From NCBI RefSeq assembly GCF_018861735.1, contig NZ_JAHLEB010000048.1:1-42286 (forward strand): 42,286 nt of DNA, in the 5' to 3' direction. The position numbers and the translations under genes are program-made. The notes beneath the pieces are model-generated. The model did not search any database, had not been told where the DNA came from, and saw only the letters and a program-made list of their open reading frames with translations. The stretch comes from Clostridium lacusfryxellense. Lineage in GTDB: Bacteria; Bacillota; Clostridia; Clostridiales; Clostridiaceae. Below, one piece after another: positions 1 to 7,998 of the stretch (its first letter is position 1; each line of letters opens with the position of its first letter).

Positions 1-88
1 GAAGCAAAGAAGAACAAACACACTGCATAAGAAATGCGACCAACAATTTGATCGCATCATCTTATACATTTTTAATTATTTTACGTGT

Positions 89-296
89 CTACTTGACAGG
101 TGTCGGTTCAAATTGAATGCCCTTACCTATTTTATACTCCATTTTCATTGCTCCCGAAATAATGCTTGGTGTTATCCGGTTTATCCAAACTACCTATTTC
201 AGTTATATTAGCACCCTCTTCGCCACTCGCTTTTGTTACTTCCTCTATATCTACTTCATAAACTTTATCATTTAGCGTTATCCTATACTTCTTCAT
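89..296 (-). pseudogene. Decayed biotin carboxyl carrier protein, last gene of the pxp operon
   Basis: An ATG at 296-294 follows a good AGGAAGGTG ribosome site. The first frame gives 54 residues to a TAA at 132-134, starting MKKYRITLNDKVYEVDIEEV, which is the usual N-terminus of small biotin carriers of decarboxylase complexes. Near residue 40 the match continues in another frame, where GAMKMEYKIG appears; AMKM is the biotinylation motif. That frame ends with TAG at 89-91. The family is about 120-130 residues with a roughly 70-residue biotinyl domain. Here most of the domain before the motif is missing and the frame is broken, so no functional carrier can be made without frameshifting. It lies just downstream of the OadA-like gene, where a carrier partner is expected. 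Confidence 0.72.
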
Positions 297-329
297 ATTA
301 TTAACACCTTCCTAGGTAAATTACACTCA

Positions 330-1850
330 TCATTTTATTCTTCTAATATTCAATATTCGAAACTCTGAATTAGGTTCATCTCTAGCTGCCATAGTAGATG
401 CTACAAGTGCTACTACTATCCTCTCTTCTTCATCTATTCCATATATTTCTTTATCATCACTATTTGTTATTATTTCCTTATAACTATCATTAGTGTTGTT
501 GTTTGTGTTACCATTTAACCTATCCTGAAAGAATTTTTTTGAACTTCGTGGAAATAGTGCATAAGATAACACGTCTTCATAACTAGTGGCCAAATCTCCA
601 ATTTCATTTTCATATTTGTCCATCTCCGGCGCAAGTAAGTCCGCTGGTCTTTGAGTTATAATTTTTATGTCCCCTATGATTTTTTTCTTTATTTCATCTT
701 TTATAGGTGTTGGCGGAATTCCATAAAGTCCTTTAACATAATCTTTTAATTCTTTTGGAATTATTTTATATCGTACGCCAGAGAGTATATTAAATATTGC
801 TTGAGTTCCTACCATTTGAATAAGAGGGGTAATTAGTGGTGGAAACCCTAAATCTTCTCGCACTCTAGGTATCTCTGTAAGGACTTCTTTATATCTAGAT
901 TCAACCCCTTGCTCCTTAAGCTCTAATAAAAGGTTCGATAACATCCCTCCAGGAACCTGAGATGTAATAATTCTAGGCTCTACATTCATAACCCGTGGAT
1001 TTAGTATCCCATTTTCTCTGTATTTCTCTTTTATAGGTCTAAAATAGTCTGCTATTTCACCTAATAAATTAATATCTAATTTAGGATCACGTGGACTCTC
1101 TTTTAAAGTAAGGACCATCGACTCTGTAGGTGGTTGTGATGTACCCTCTGAAAAGGGAGAAATTGCAGTGTCTATAATATCTACTCCTGCTTCAACAGCC
1201 TTTAAATATGTCATAGATGCTATTCCACTAGTACAATGAGCATGTAAACACAATGGTATTTTTACCGCCGCTTTTAATTTTCCCACTAATTGATATGCAG
1301 AATATGGTGTTAATATACTTGCCATATCATTAATACAAATTGAATCTGCCCCTAACTCCTCAAGTTTTATTGATAATTCAACATAGTAGTCTATTGTATG
1401 TACTGGGCTAGTTGTATAACATATAGCACACTGACAGTGCGCTCCGCTTTCTTTAATAACTCTGATTGAGGTTTCCATATTTCTTGTGTCATTTAATGCA
1501 TCAAATACCCTTATTATATCTATACCATTTTCTATAGACTTCTTAATAAATGCCTCTACTACATCATCCGCATAATGCTTATATCCTAGAAGATTCTGAC
1601 CTCGAAGGATCATTTGAAGTTTAGTATTTTTAACAATCTTGCGAATTTCTCTAAGTCTTTCCCAAGGGTCTTCATTAAGGAAATGGAGACATGAATCGAA
1701 AGTTGCTCCTCCCCATACCTCCATTGAATAATACCCGACCTTATCCATTTTTTCTAGGATTGGTAATATCTCTTTTGTTGTTAGTTTGGTAGCAATTAAA
1801 GATTGTTGGCCATCTCTTAGTACTGTTTCAGTTATTTTAATTGGATTCAC
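330..1850 (-). CDS. OadA/PycB-like carboxyltransferase lacking the catalytic lysine, with OadG-like tail
   Basis: 506 residues with a GTG start 8 nt after GGAGGG. The family (oxaloacetate decarboxylase alpha, pyruvate carboxylase B subunit) moves CO2 between a 2-oxoacid and biotin in a TIM barrel. The barrel is clear: LRDGQQS around D13, MEVWGGATFD, RGQNLLGYKHYADD, FDALND, and LHAHCTSG with H203 and H205. The metal-ligand spacing matches Vibrio cholerae OadA (D17, K178, H207, H209), but the position of the carbamylated Lys is Asn174 (CINDMAS instead of CIKDMAG). The usual DAHQS is DGQQS. There is no C-terminal biotinyl domain. The last ~35 residues (EEERIVVALVAS ... FRILNIRRIK) resemble the tail of OadG-type small subunits. 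The frame is intact, so it is expressed or only recently released from selection. Carboxyltransferase activity is doubtful. Confidence 0.85.
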   Translation of the reverse strand: MNPIKITETVLRDGQQSLIATKLTTKEILPILEKMDKVGYYSMEVWGGATFDSCLHFLNEDPWERLREIRKIVKNTKLQMILRGQNLLGYKHYADDVVEAFIKKSIENGIDIIRVFDALNDTRNMETSIRVIKESGAHCQCAICYTTSPVHTIDYYVELSIKLEELGADSICINDMASILTPYSAYQLVGKLKAAVKIPLCLHAHCTSGIASMTYLKAVEAGVDIIDTAISPFSEGTSQPPTESMVLTLKESPRDPKLDINLLGEIADYFRPIKEKYRENGILNPRVMNVEPRIITSQVPGGMLSNLLLELKEQGVESRYKEVLTEIPRVREDLGFPPLITPLIQMVGTQAIFNILSGVRYKIIPKELKDYVKGLYGIPPTPIKDEIKKKIIGDIKIITQRPADLLAPEMDKYENEIGDLATSYEDVLSYALFPRSSKKFFQDRLNGNTNNNTNDSYKEIITNSDDKEIYGIDEEERIVVALVASTMAARDEPNSEFRILNIRRIK

Positions 1851-1907
1851 TGTATGATCCCTCCAAGATATTTCCCTAATCTATAATGATTTTTGTTGCA
1901 TTTTCCC

Positions 1908-2942
1908 TTATATAATTTCCTCTACAACCACTTCATATTCCTTGCCATTTACTCTTACTTTAAGCCTTTTACCATTTATTGAGCTGGATTCGAATTCTTC
2001 CAAAATATCTCTTATGAAATCAAAGTCATTCATATACTTCCTATATACTCTATGAGCTTCCTCAATTGTTATTAATTTAAACCTGATACTGTCACCAGGC
2101 TTTAACTGACCCACTATGTTTATATCAGGAGTTATTATTGTAGCAATTTTCGTATATCCACCAGTAGTTTGCCTATCTGCCATCATAATTATGGGAGCCC
2201 CATCTCCTGGGACCTGCACCGAACCCATGGTTATTCCATCAGAAATAATGTCAGCACCATGTTTGTGAGAAATTTTAGTTCCTGATAACCTGTATCCCAT
2301 TCTATCTGCTTCATTTGTCACTTCATATGCACAATCCAAAAATGTGTTTATCCCATCTTTGGTAAAATAATCATCTTGAGGACCCATTACCACTCGTACA
2401 ATATTATCTTTGGAGTACGATGGTATTAGCTCAATTGGAAGCTTTTTGATACTTTTAAAATTATTTTCATCTAAACTTCCAATGTTAATTTCGTCACCAG
2501 CCTTAAGCATCCTGCCCTCAAAGCCTCCGACTTTCCCCTTAACATAGGTAGACCTGCTACCCATAACCTCTGGCACATCAATGCCATGCTCAATTGCTAT
2601 ATAACTCCTACACCCATTTTTTACAGTTCCAAAGGAAAGTTCATCGCCATCGAACACTTTAACTCCACACCACATTTCAATAGCCTTATTATTTATCATT
2701 GGCATTAGATCGCCGCCTGTAACTGCAATCAGGGCATCACCTTCAAATTTTATTTTCAGTCCGAAAAGCATAGTTTCTAAACACGCCTCACTATCAATGT
2801 TCCCAACAAGAATATTAGCCACTCTTAGTGAGAACTGATCCATTGCACCTGAAACGGACATACCGGATTTTTGATGATTATACCTGCCAATGTCCTGAAT
2901 GGTAGTATACATCCCTGGCTTTAATATTTTCATTATTGTCAT
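1908..2942 (-). CDS. pxpC: 5-oxoprolinase subunit C (biotin-dependent carboxyltransferase family)
   Basis: 344 residues, KipA/YbgK family; in PxpABC it forms the ATP-dependent 5-oxoprolinase that opens pyroglutamate to glutamate. Typical motifs: KPGMYTTIQDIGRY at the start, SGAMDQFSLRVANILVGN, GVKVFDGDELSFG, RVVMGPQDDYFT, NEADRMGYRLSG and GDGAPIIMMADRQTTGGYTK. The ATG at 2942 has AAGGT 6 nt upstream. It lies 34 nt after pxpB. The last 19 residues (from R326, KVRVNGKEYEVVVEEI) go past the enzyme core and resemble the N-terminus of a biotin carrier, including the one at the end of this operon. Assignment is by family motifs and by the complete pxpA, pxpB, pxpC set. Confidence 0.93.
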   Translation of the reverse strand: MTIMKILKPGMYTTIQDIGRYNHQKSGMSVSGAMDQFSLRVANILVGNIDSEACLETMLFGLKIKFEGDALIAVTGGDLMPMINNKAIEMWCGVKVFDGDELSFGTVKNGCRSYIAIEHGIDVPEVMGSRSTYVKGKVGGFEGRMLKAGDEINIGSLDENNFKSIKKLPIELIPSYSKDNIVRVVMGPQDDYFTKDGINTFLDCAYEVTNEADRMGYRLSGTKISHKHGADIISDGITMGSVQVPGDGAPIIMMADRQTTGGYTKIATIITPDINIVGQLKPGDSIRFKLITIEEAHRVYRKYMNDFDFIRDILEEFESSSINGKRLKVRVNGKEYEVVVEEII

Positions 2943-2967
2943 ATACTTACCTTCTTTCCTTGCCCTT

Positions 2968-3011
2968 ATAATTACTTTATATTTTCCTTGTAATTACTTT
3001 ATATTTTCCTT
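2968..3011. repeat. 22-bp tandem duplication at the pxpB stop codon
   Basis: Two adjacent 22-bp units (2968-2989 and 2990-3011) differ only at their first base. The unit length is one more than a multiple of three. The second unit in transcription order supplies the pxpB stop (TAA, 2977-2979). With one unit removed, the pxpB frame would run through the spacer without a stop into the pxpC ATG in the same frame. Confidence 0.95.
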
Positions 3012-3702
3012 CTGACTCTAAAGCCTCAATATTTTTGTATTCATTCTCATCTATTTTAACAAATTTTATATAATCACCTGCATTTAAAAGTACAGGATCT
3101 TTCCTATATGGATCATACAATTTAACAGGAGTCCTGCCAATTAATTGCCACCCACCAGGGCTTTCTACAGGATATATTCCTGTCTGTTTTCCTGCAATTC
3201 CTACACTTCCAACAGGTATTTTAGTTCTTGGATTTTGAAGCCTAGGAGCCTCGATTTTATCACTCATACCTCCAAGGTACGGAAATCCAGGTGTAAACCC
3301 AATCATATAAATTAAATACTGCGTATCTGTGTGAATTTTTATGACTTCATCTATTGATATTTTATTATGATCTGCAACGTACTCAATATCAGGGCCATAC
3401 TCCCCACCATAAAGTGTTGGTATCTCTATAACCTTAGCTCCAGGAAGTTTTAATTCATGCATCCTTGAAATAATGGATTTTATAACTTCTATAAGTTCAT
3501 CCAGTTCCATTATCATAGGGTCATAAATTACCATAAGTGACCTGTATGTTGGAATAGTCTCATTTATTCCTATAATACCTTCCTGCTCTATTACAACTGT
3601 AAGACTTCTAATTTTTGAATTAACCTGTTCTTCAATTTCATCTCCAAATTCAACAACTAGACCTCTATCTCCGGCGATTAAATACTTAACTTCTTCATAC
3701 AT
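2977..3702 (-). CDS. pxpB: 5-oxoprolinase subunit B
   Basis: 241 residues, KipI/YbgJ family. Diagnostic stretches: GDRGLVVEFGDEI near the N-terminus, the ETIPTYRSLMVIYDP segment, YMIGFTPGFPYLGGM, and RTKIPVGSVGIAGKQTGIYP with PGGWQLIGRTP. PxpB pairs with PxpC to make the ATP-using half of 5-oxoprolinase. KipI was first described in Bacillus as a sporulation-kinase inhibitor, but with pxpA in the same operon the metabolic role is the better reading. The C-terminus is set by a 22-bp tandem duplication: the final residues (EGKYKVITRKI) are repeat-encoded and the stop comes from the second copy. It may formerly have been fused to pxpC. Confidence 0.93.
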   Translation of the reverse strand: MYEEVKYLIAGDRGLVVEFGDEIEEQVNSKIRSLTVVIEQEGIIGINETIPTYRSLMVIYDPMIMELDELIEVIKSIISRMHELKLPGAKVIEIPTLYGGEYGPDIEYVADHNKISIDEVIKIHTDTQYLIYMIGFTPGFPYLGGMSDKIEAPRLQNPRTKIPVGSVGIAGKQTGIYPVESPGGWQLIGRTPVKLYDPYRKDPVLLNAGDYIKFVKIDENEYKNIEALESEGKYKVITRKI

Positions 3703-3717
3703 ATTGTATTTTACCTC

Positions 3718-4947
3718 CTATTTAAATAATGCTACTATTCCACCCATAGACTGGTAACCTGCAATTATTGCTAATATCACAACAATATAACCCGAATACA
3801 TAAGCAATTTTGAATGTTTATATTCTCCAATAATATTCTTCTTTGTAGATGCAATAAGTATTATACCAAGTGCAATCGGAAGAATTAATCCATTAAGTGA
3901 ACCAGCTACCACAAGTAACTCTACAGGTTTTCCAAGCGTTAAAAATATAAGAGTTGATATAACAATAAACCCTATAATAAATTTTGAGGTGTGTTTTTCA
4001 AAAACTGGTGCTAGTGTTTTTAAAAACGATACCGATGTATAAGCTGATCCAACCACTGATGTTAGCGCTGCTGCAAAAAGTACAACTCCAAATAACATAT
4101 AACCAAAATTACCTGCTCCAAGTTTAAAAGCTTCAGCTGCAGGATTTACCGTTCCAAGCGGTTTGCCAATGTTTACAACAACTCCAAGAACAGCTGCAAA
4201 AAGAAGTATTCTCATAAGTGACGCTATTGTTATTGCAAGTACTGAACTTCTATTTATATCCTTCAAATGCTTAATTCCTGTAATTTTTGCATCAATTAGT
4301 CTGTGTCCTCCAGCAAATGTTATATATCCACCTACTGTTCCACCAACAAGAGTTATAAATGGCAAAAATGAAAAATCAGTTGGTACAAATGTACGTGCAA
4401 TCATCTCCCCAACTGGAGGCTGAGTTTTAAATGCCACATATCCTATAAGAATAAGCATTAGAACGCCTAGCACTTTTGCAAAAGTGTCCATTGCTTTTCC
4501 AGCTTCTTTAGACATAAATATTATAATAGCTATAATAGCACTAATAATAGCTCCTAGTTTAACGTTTAAGCCGAATAATACATTAAGACCAAGGGCGGCG
4601 CCTCCGATATTTCCTATATTAAATGCAAATCCTCCAATACATATTAGAATTGCTAGGAATACACCAAGACCAGGTAACGTCTTGTTTGCAATATCTTGCG
4701 CCCTAAGTCCTGATACTCCAATAACTCTCCATATATTGAGCTGTGCTACAAAATCCACTATAACTGTAAGCAGTATTATAAAACCTAAATTGGCTTTAAA
4801 CGTTTCTGTAAACACTGCAGTTTGTGTTAAAAAACCCGGTCCTATAGCCGAAGTAGCCATAAGGAATGATGCTCCAATTAGCACACCCCAATTACTTTTC
4901 TTTTCTATGTTACTATCTTGATTTTGCGAATTTGATTTATTACTCAT
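3718..4947 (-). CDS. NRAMP-like transporter of the 5-oxoproline operon
   Basis: 409 residues with about eleven hydrophobic membrane segments after a polar N-terminus of about 20 residues. The first helix region (GASFLMATSAIGPGFLTQTAVFTE) matches the NRAMP/APC-fold branch annotated in Firmicutes as a divalent-metal transporter family protein. TM1 lacks the DPGN metal-site signature of true Mn/Fe NRAMP carriers, having IGPGFL instead. Its position between pxpA and pxpB suggests it imports 5-oxoproline or a related substrate rather than metal; that is inference from context. The ribosome site is AGGAGG about 12 nt before the ATG, and spacing to both neighbours is about 15 nt, consistent with one transcript. 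Confidence 0.85.
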   Translation of the reverse strand: MSNKSNSQNQDSNIEKKSNWGVLIGASFLMATSAIGPGFLTQTAVFTETFKANLGFIILLTVIVDFVAQLNIWRVIGVSGLRAQDIANKTLPGLGVFLAILICIGGFAFNIGNIGGAALGLNVLFGLNVKLGAIISAIIAIIIFMSKEAGKAMDTFAKVLGVLMLILIGYVAFKTQPPVGEMIARTFVPTDFSFLPFITLVGGTVGGYITFAGGHRLIDAKITGIKHLKDINRSSVLAITIASLMRILLFAAVLGVVVNIGKPLGTVNPAAEAFKLGAGNFGYMLFGVVLFAAALTSVVGSAYTSVSFLKTLAPVFEKHTSKFIIGFIVISTLIFLTLGKPVELLVVAGSLNGLILPIALGIILIASTKKNIIGEYKHSKLLMYSGYIVVILAIIAGYQSMGGIVALFK

Positions 4948-4962
4948 AAATTTATATTCCTC

Positions 4963-5736
4963 CTATTTTATAATGTGACTAAGTGGTTTTATTTCAACTC
5001 TTGCTTTAAATAACTCTTCTTTAATAAGCTTTACAAAATCAACAGCCTCTGGATTGTCCCCATGAACACATATCGAATCCACATTAATATTTATATCTTC
5101 ACCGTTTATTGCTGTAACCTTTCCTTCTGTAACCATTCTTATTACCCTGGAAATAGCTATATTCTTGTCATGGATCATTGAACCTGGAAGACTTCTTGCA
5201 ACAAGAGTTCCATCAGAATTATATGCCCTGTCTGCAAAAACTTCATTTGCAGCTTTTAATCCTTTCTCTTTAGCAGCATTTATAAGTTCACTCCCTGCAA
5301 GTCCAAGAACTATTAAATCTCTGTCCACTTCCCATATACCATCTATTATTGCACGTGCTAGTTTGCCATCTTTAGCTGCCATGTTATACATTGCTCCATG
5401 AGGCTTTACATGCTGCATTTTAGCCCCTGCTGCCCTTACAAATCCGTATAAAGCTCCAATCTGATATATAGTATATAACTTCATCTCATCAGGAGATACT
5501 GTCATATTTCTTCTTCCAAAACCCATAACATCAAAGAATCCAGGATGCGCACCAATACCTACACCATTTTTAAAAGCCGCCTTCACAGTATCCCTCATAA
5601 CAACAGGGTCACCTGCATGCCATCCGCATGCGATATTAGCTGATGATACGTATGATAGAACTTCTCCATCAAGTCCTATCTTGTAAGCTCCAAAACTTTC
5701 TCCTACATCACTATTTAGATCAACAAATTTTTTCAT
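4963..5736 (-). CDS. pxpA: 5-oxoprolinase subunit A (LamB/YcsF family)
   Basis: 257 residues, the full family length of about 250. Family signatures are plain: [11 protein letters not shown] at the N-terminus, [61 protein letters not shown] and [12 protein letters not shown]. In the PxpABC complex this subunit acts with PxpB and PxpC to hydrolyse 5-oxoproline, a lactam formed spontaneously from glutamine and glutamate. It is the first gene of the operon: GGAG lies just before the ATG and a sigma-A type promoter lies about 85 nt upstream. Confidence 0.95.
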   Translation of the reverse strand: MKKFVDLNSDVGESFGAYKIGLDGEVLSYVSSANIACGWHAGDPVVMRDTVKAAFKNGVGIGAHPGFFDVMGFGRRNMTVSPDEMKLYTIYQIGALYGFVRAAGAKMQHVKPHGAMYNMAAKDGKLARAIIDGIWEVDRDLIVLGLAGSELINAAKEKGLKAANEVFADRAYNSDGTLVARSLPGSMIHDKNIAISRVIRMVTEGKVTAINGEDININVDSICVHGDNPEAVDFVKLIKEELFKARVEIKPLSHIIK

Positions 5737-5821
5737 ACTACTTTTTCTCCTTTGCTACGTTATAAATCGTCTTGTTATTAATTATCTTATAATTTCAGAT
5801 GATGAATTGAATTTATCCTTA

Positions 5822-5850
5822 ATTTTATCATTTATTGAGCCTAGTTTCAA
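5822..5850 (-). promoter_or_regulatory. Sigma-A type promoter of the pxp operon
   Basis: On the minus strand TTGAAA (5850-5845) and TAAAAT (5827-5822) are separated by exactly 17 nt. Transcription would start near 5815, leaving a leader of about 80 nt before pxpA. Confidence 0.65.
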
Positions 5851-5991
5851 TGAATTATTCATTTTGTTACAAATTGCCTAATAAGCGCAATACTTTTACA
5901 ACCTGGTTTATTGGTGACCTTTTGTGGTAGTATAGAGTTATAAATTTAATATTTTTAGTAATAAAAAAATTTATTATAAGTGGGTGTTAAT

Positions 5992-6657
5992 ATGAGCAGA
6001 ATTAGCATTTTTACAGGTCATTTCGGAAGTGGAAAAACAGAGATTGCTCTAAACTATGTCATGGATCTTGCTAAAACAGGAAAAAAAGTAGCCTTAGTCG
6101 ATATCGATATAGTAAATCCATATTTTTGCTCTAGACACATGAAAGATAAACTAGAGAAGCTAGGGGTTAAACTTATAGCCTCAAGTGCAAGTCTCATGAA
6201 TGCTGAGCTGATGGTAATACCATCCAATGTTTATGCTGTATTTAATGACAAAAGCTATGAAGTTGTAATGGATATAGGTGGAGATGATCAGGGATCACTT
6301 GTTCTTAGGCAATATAATGAATATTTAAAGCAAGAATCTTATGATATGTATTTCGTTGTAAATAATAACAGACCATTTACTTCTAATAAAGAGGAAACAA
6401 TAGAATACCTGAGATCAATCGAAAGGGCATCAGGTCTTATTGTTACTTATCTAATCTCGAACACCAATTTATCCTATGAGTCAAACACTGAAGATATAAT
6501 TAAAGGTGATAAAATAGTTTCAGAAATTTCTTTTGAGCTTAAAATTCCATACAAGTACATTGTTTGTACAAAAGACTTGGAAGAAAGTATTAAAAACAAA
6601 GTACATGCCCAGGTATATTCTATTGATATATATATGAAACCACCATGGCGAGAATAA
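5992..6657 (+). CDS. P-loop ATPase accompanying a 2-oxoacid:ferredoxin oxidoreductase
   Basis: 221 residues from the ATG at 5992; a GTG at 5980 is in frame, but GTGGGTG fits better as the ribosome site of the ATG. It has a Walker A GHFGSGKTE about 8 residues in, KVALVDIDIVNPYF resembling the second nucleotide segment of MinD/ParA/Mrp-type SIMIBI ATPases, and VVMDIGGDDQG as a Walker B-like strand. No membrane segment. It leads an operon with four oxidoreductase subunits, 43 nt before the ferredoxin gene. Such an ATPase could help cluster loading or complex maturation, but that is inference from position; the biochemical role is not known to me. Confidence 0.8.
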   Translation: MSRISIFTGHFGSGKTEIALNYVMDLAKTGKKVALVDIDIVNPYFCSRHMKDKLEKLGVKLIASSASLMNAELMVIPSNVYAVFNDKSYEVVMDIGGDDQGSLVLRQYNEYLKQESYDMYFVVNNNRPFTSNKEETIEYLRSIERASGLIVTYLISNTNLSYESNTEDIIKGDKIVSEISFELKIPYKYIVCTKDLEESIKNKVHAQVYSIDIYMKPPWRE

Positions 6658-6700
6658 AAAAACGCTAAAATGTAATCGTTTTATATAAGGAGGGGTTTAA

Positions 6701-6910
6701 ATGCCAAAGGTAACATTTAGGGAAGATAGATGTAAAGGGTGTAAGCTTTGCATTAGTGTATGTCCAAAAAACATTATTACCATGTCCAATAAATTGAATA
6801 TCAAAGGACATCATCCTGCCTCAATAACTTCTGATAATATGAAAGACTGTATTGGATGTGCCTCATGTGCAATAATGTGTCCTGACTGCGTAATTACAGT
6901 GGAAAAATAA
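6701..6910 (+). CDS. 2-oxoacid:ferredoxin oxidoreductase, 2x[4Fe-4S] ferredoxin (delta) subunit
   Basis: 69 residues with two complete CX2CX2CX3C clusters: CKGCKLCISVCP near residue 11 and CIGCASCAIMCP near residue 50. It is the small electron-transfer subunit passing electrons from the TPP site to soluble ferredoxin. Ribosome site AGGAGGGG 7 nt before the ATG. It is followed after 17 nt by the alpha subunit, the usual order for KorDABC/VorDABC operons. Cluster count and spacing make the family secure; the substrate preference of the complex cannot be read here. Confidence 0.92.
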   Translation: MPKVTFREDRCKGCKLCISVCPKNIITMSNKLNIKGHHPASITSDNMKDCIGCASCAIMCPDCVITVEK

Positions 6911-6927
6911 CAAAGGGGGAAATTATT

Positions 6928-7998
6928 ATGGGTAAAAAAGTTTTGATGAAGGGTAATGAGGCAATTGGAGAAGCAGCCATTAGAGCAAATTGTATGGGAT
7001 TCTTCGGTTACCCAATTACCCCACAGACCGAAGTTGCAGCTTTTATGTCACGGCAGATGCCCAAAATAGGCAGAGTTTTTTTGCAAGCTGAAAGTGAAGT
7101 TGCGGCAATAAATATGGTATACGGCGCAGCAGGAAGCGGAGTTCGATGTATGACCTCATCAAGTAGTCCAGGAATAAGTCTAATGTCTGAAGGCATTTCA
7201 TATATAGCAGCAGCAGAACTTCCTTGCGTTATAGTAGATATTGTTAGGGGCGGTCCCGGGCTCGGAAGTATACAACCAGCTCAATCGGATTATTTTCAAG
7301 CAACACGTGGTGGTGGTCATGGTGACTATAATATGCCTGTTCTCGCACCGGCATCAATTCAGGAAATGGTAAATTTAGTTCAAGATGCTTTCGATATAGC
7401 TGATATATATAGAACTCCCGTTATGGTTATGGGTGATGGAATGCTGGGTCAAATGATGGAGCCAGTTGAATTTGAGGATAGACCAGAAAGAGTGCTTCCT
7501 ACAAAGGACTGGGCAGCAAATGGCCTTAATGGAAGAAAAACTCATAATATAATAAATTCATTATTTTTAGATTCTGATAAATTAGAGAAACATAATATTC
7601 ATCTTCAATTAAAATATGCCCAAATAATAAAAAATGAAGTTAGATACGAAATGATCAATTGTGAAGAAAACTGTGACCTTATATTAGTTGCATACGGAAC
7701 GACTTCAAGAATATGCAAAAATGTAGTTAAAAGCACACTAAAAGAAGGTTTAAAAGTTGGACTCATAAGACCTATAACTTTATGGCCGTTCCCAGTTGAA
7801 GCATTTGAAAAAACAATAACTAAAACTAAATATGGTTATTTGTCAGTAGAAATGAGTTGTGGACAGATGGTTGAGGATATTAGACTTGCTGTTAATGGCA
7901 GAAAACCAGTAGCCTTCTACGGAAGGTCGGGTGGAATAGTTCCTCATCCTAATGATATCTTAAATAAAGTAAAAACGGTAATAGGAGGCGTAAAATAA
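6928..7998 (+). CDS. 2-oxoacid:ferredoxin oxidoreductase alpha subunit (VorB/KorA type)
   Basis: 356 residues. Motifs of the pyrimidine-binding half and domain II: GNEAIGEAAIRANCMGFFGYPITPQTE, QAESEVAAINMVYGAAGSG, TSSSSPGISLMSEG, VDIVRGGPGLGSIQPAQSDYFQA, then the C-terminal VAYGTTSRICK and LRPITLWPFP-like segment. It oxidatively decarboxylates a 2-oxoacid to acyl-CoA with reduction of ferredoxin. Sequence features are closest to what is annotated as 3-methyl-2-oxobutanoate (branched-chain) dehydrogenase VorB, but 2-oxoglutarate or another acid cannot be excluded. The stop and the next start overlap (TAATG), suggesting coupled translation. Confidence 0.93.
   Translation: MGKKVLMKGNEAIGEAAIRANCMGFFGYPITPQTEVAAFMSRQMPKIGRVFLQAESEVAAINMVYGAAGSGVRCMTSSSSPGISLMSEGISYIAAAELPCVIVDIVRGGPGLGSIQPAQSDYFQATRGGGHGDYNMPVLAPASIQEMVNLVQDAFDIADIYRTPVMVMGDGMLGQMMEPVEFEDRPERVLPTKDWAANGLNGRKTHNIINSLFLDSDKLEKHNIHLQLKYAQIIKNEVRYEMINCEENCDLILVAYGTTSRICKNVVKSTLKEGLKVGLIRPITLWPFPVEAFEKTITKTKYGYLSVEMSCGQMVEDIRLAVNGRKPVAFYGRSGGIVPHPNDILNKVKTVIGGVK

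Noticed and set aside
1-60. Hairpin ATGCGA...TCGCAT at 34-58 as the operon terminator
   Set aside because: The stem is only 6 bp with a long loop, and the T-run on the minus side is weak; possible but not strong enough to annotate.
4163-4921. Two plus-strand frames inside the NRAMP-like gene
   Set aside because: They are antisense to a well-supported membrane protein, lack ribosome sites and read as low-complexity Ile/Pro/Ser strings.
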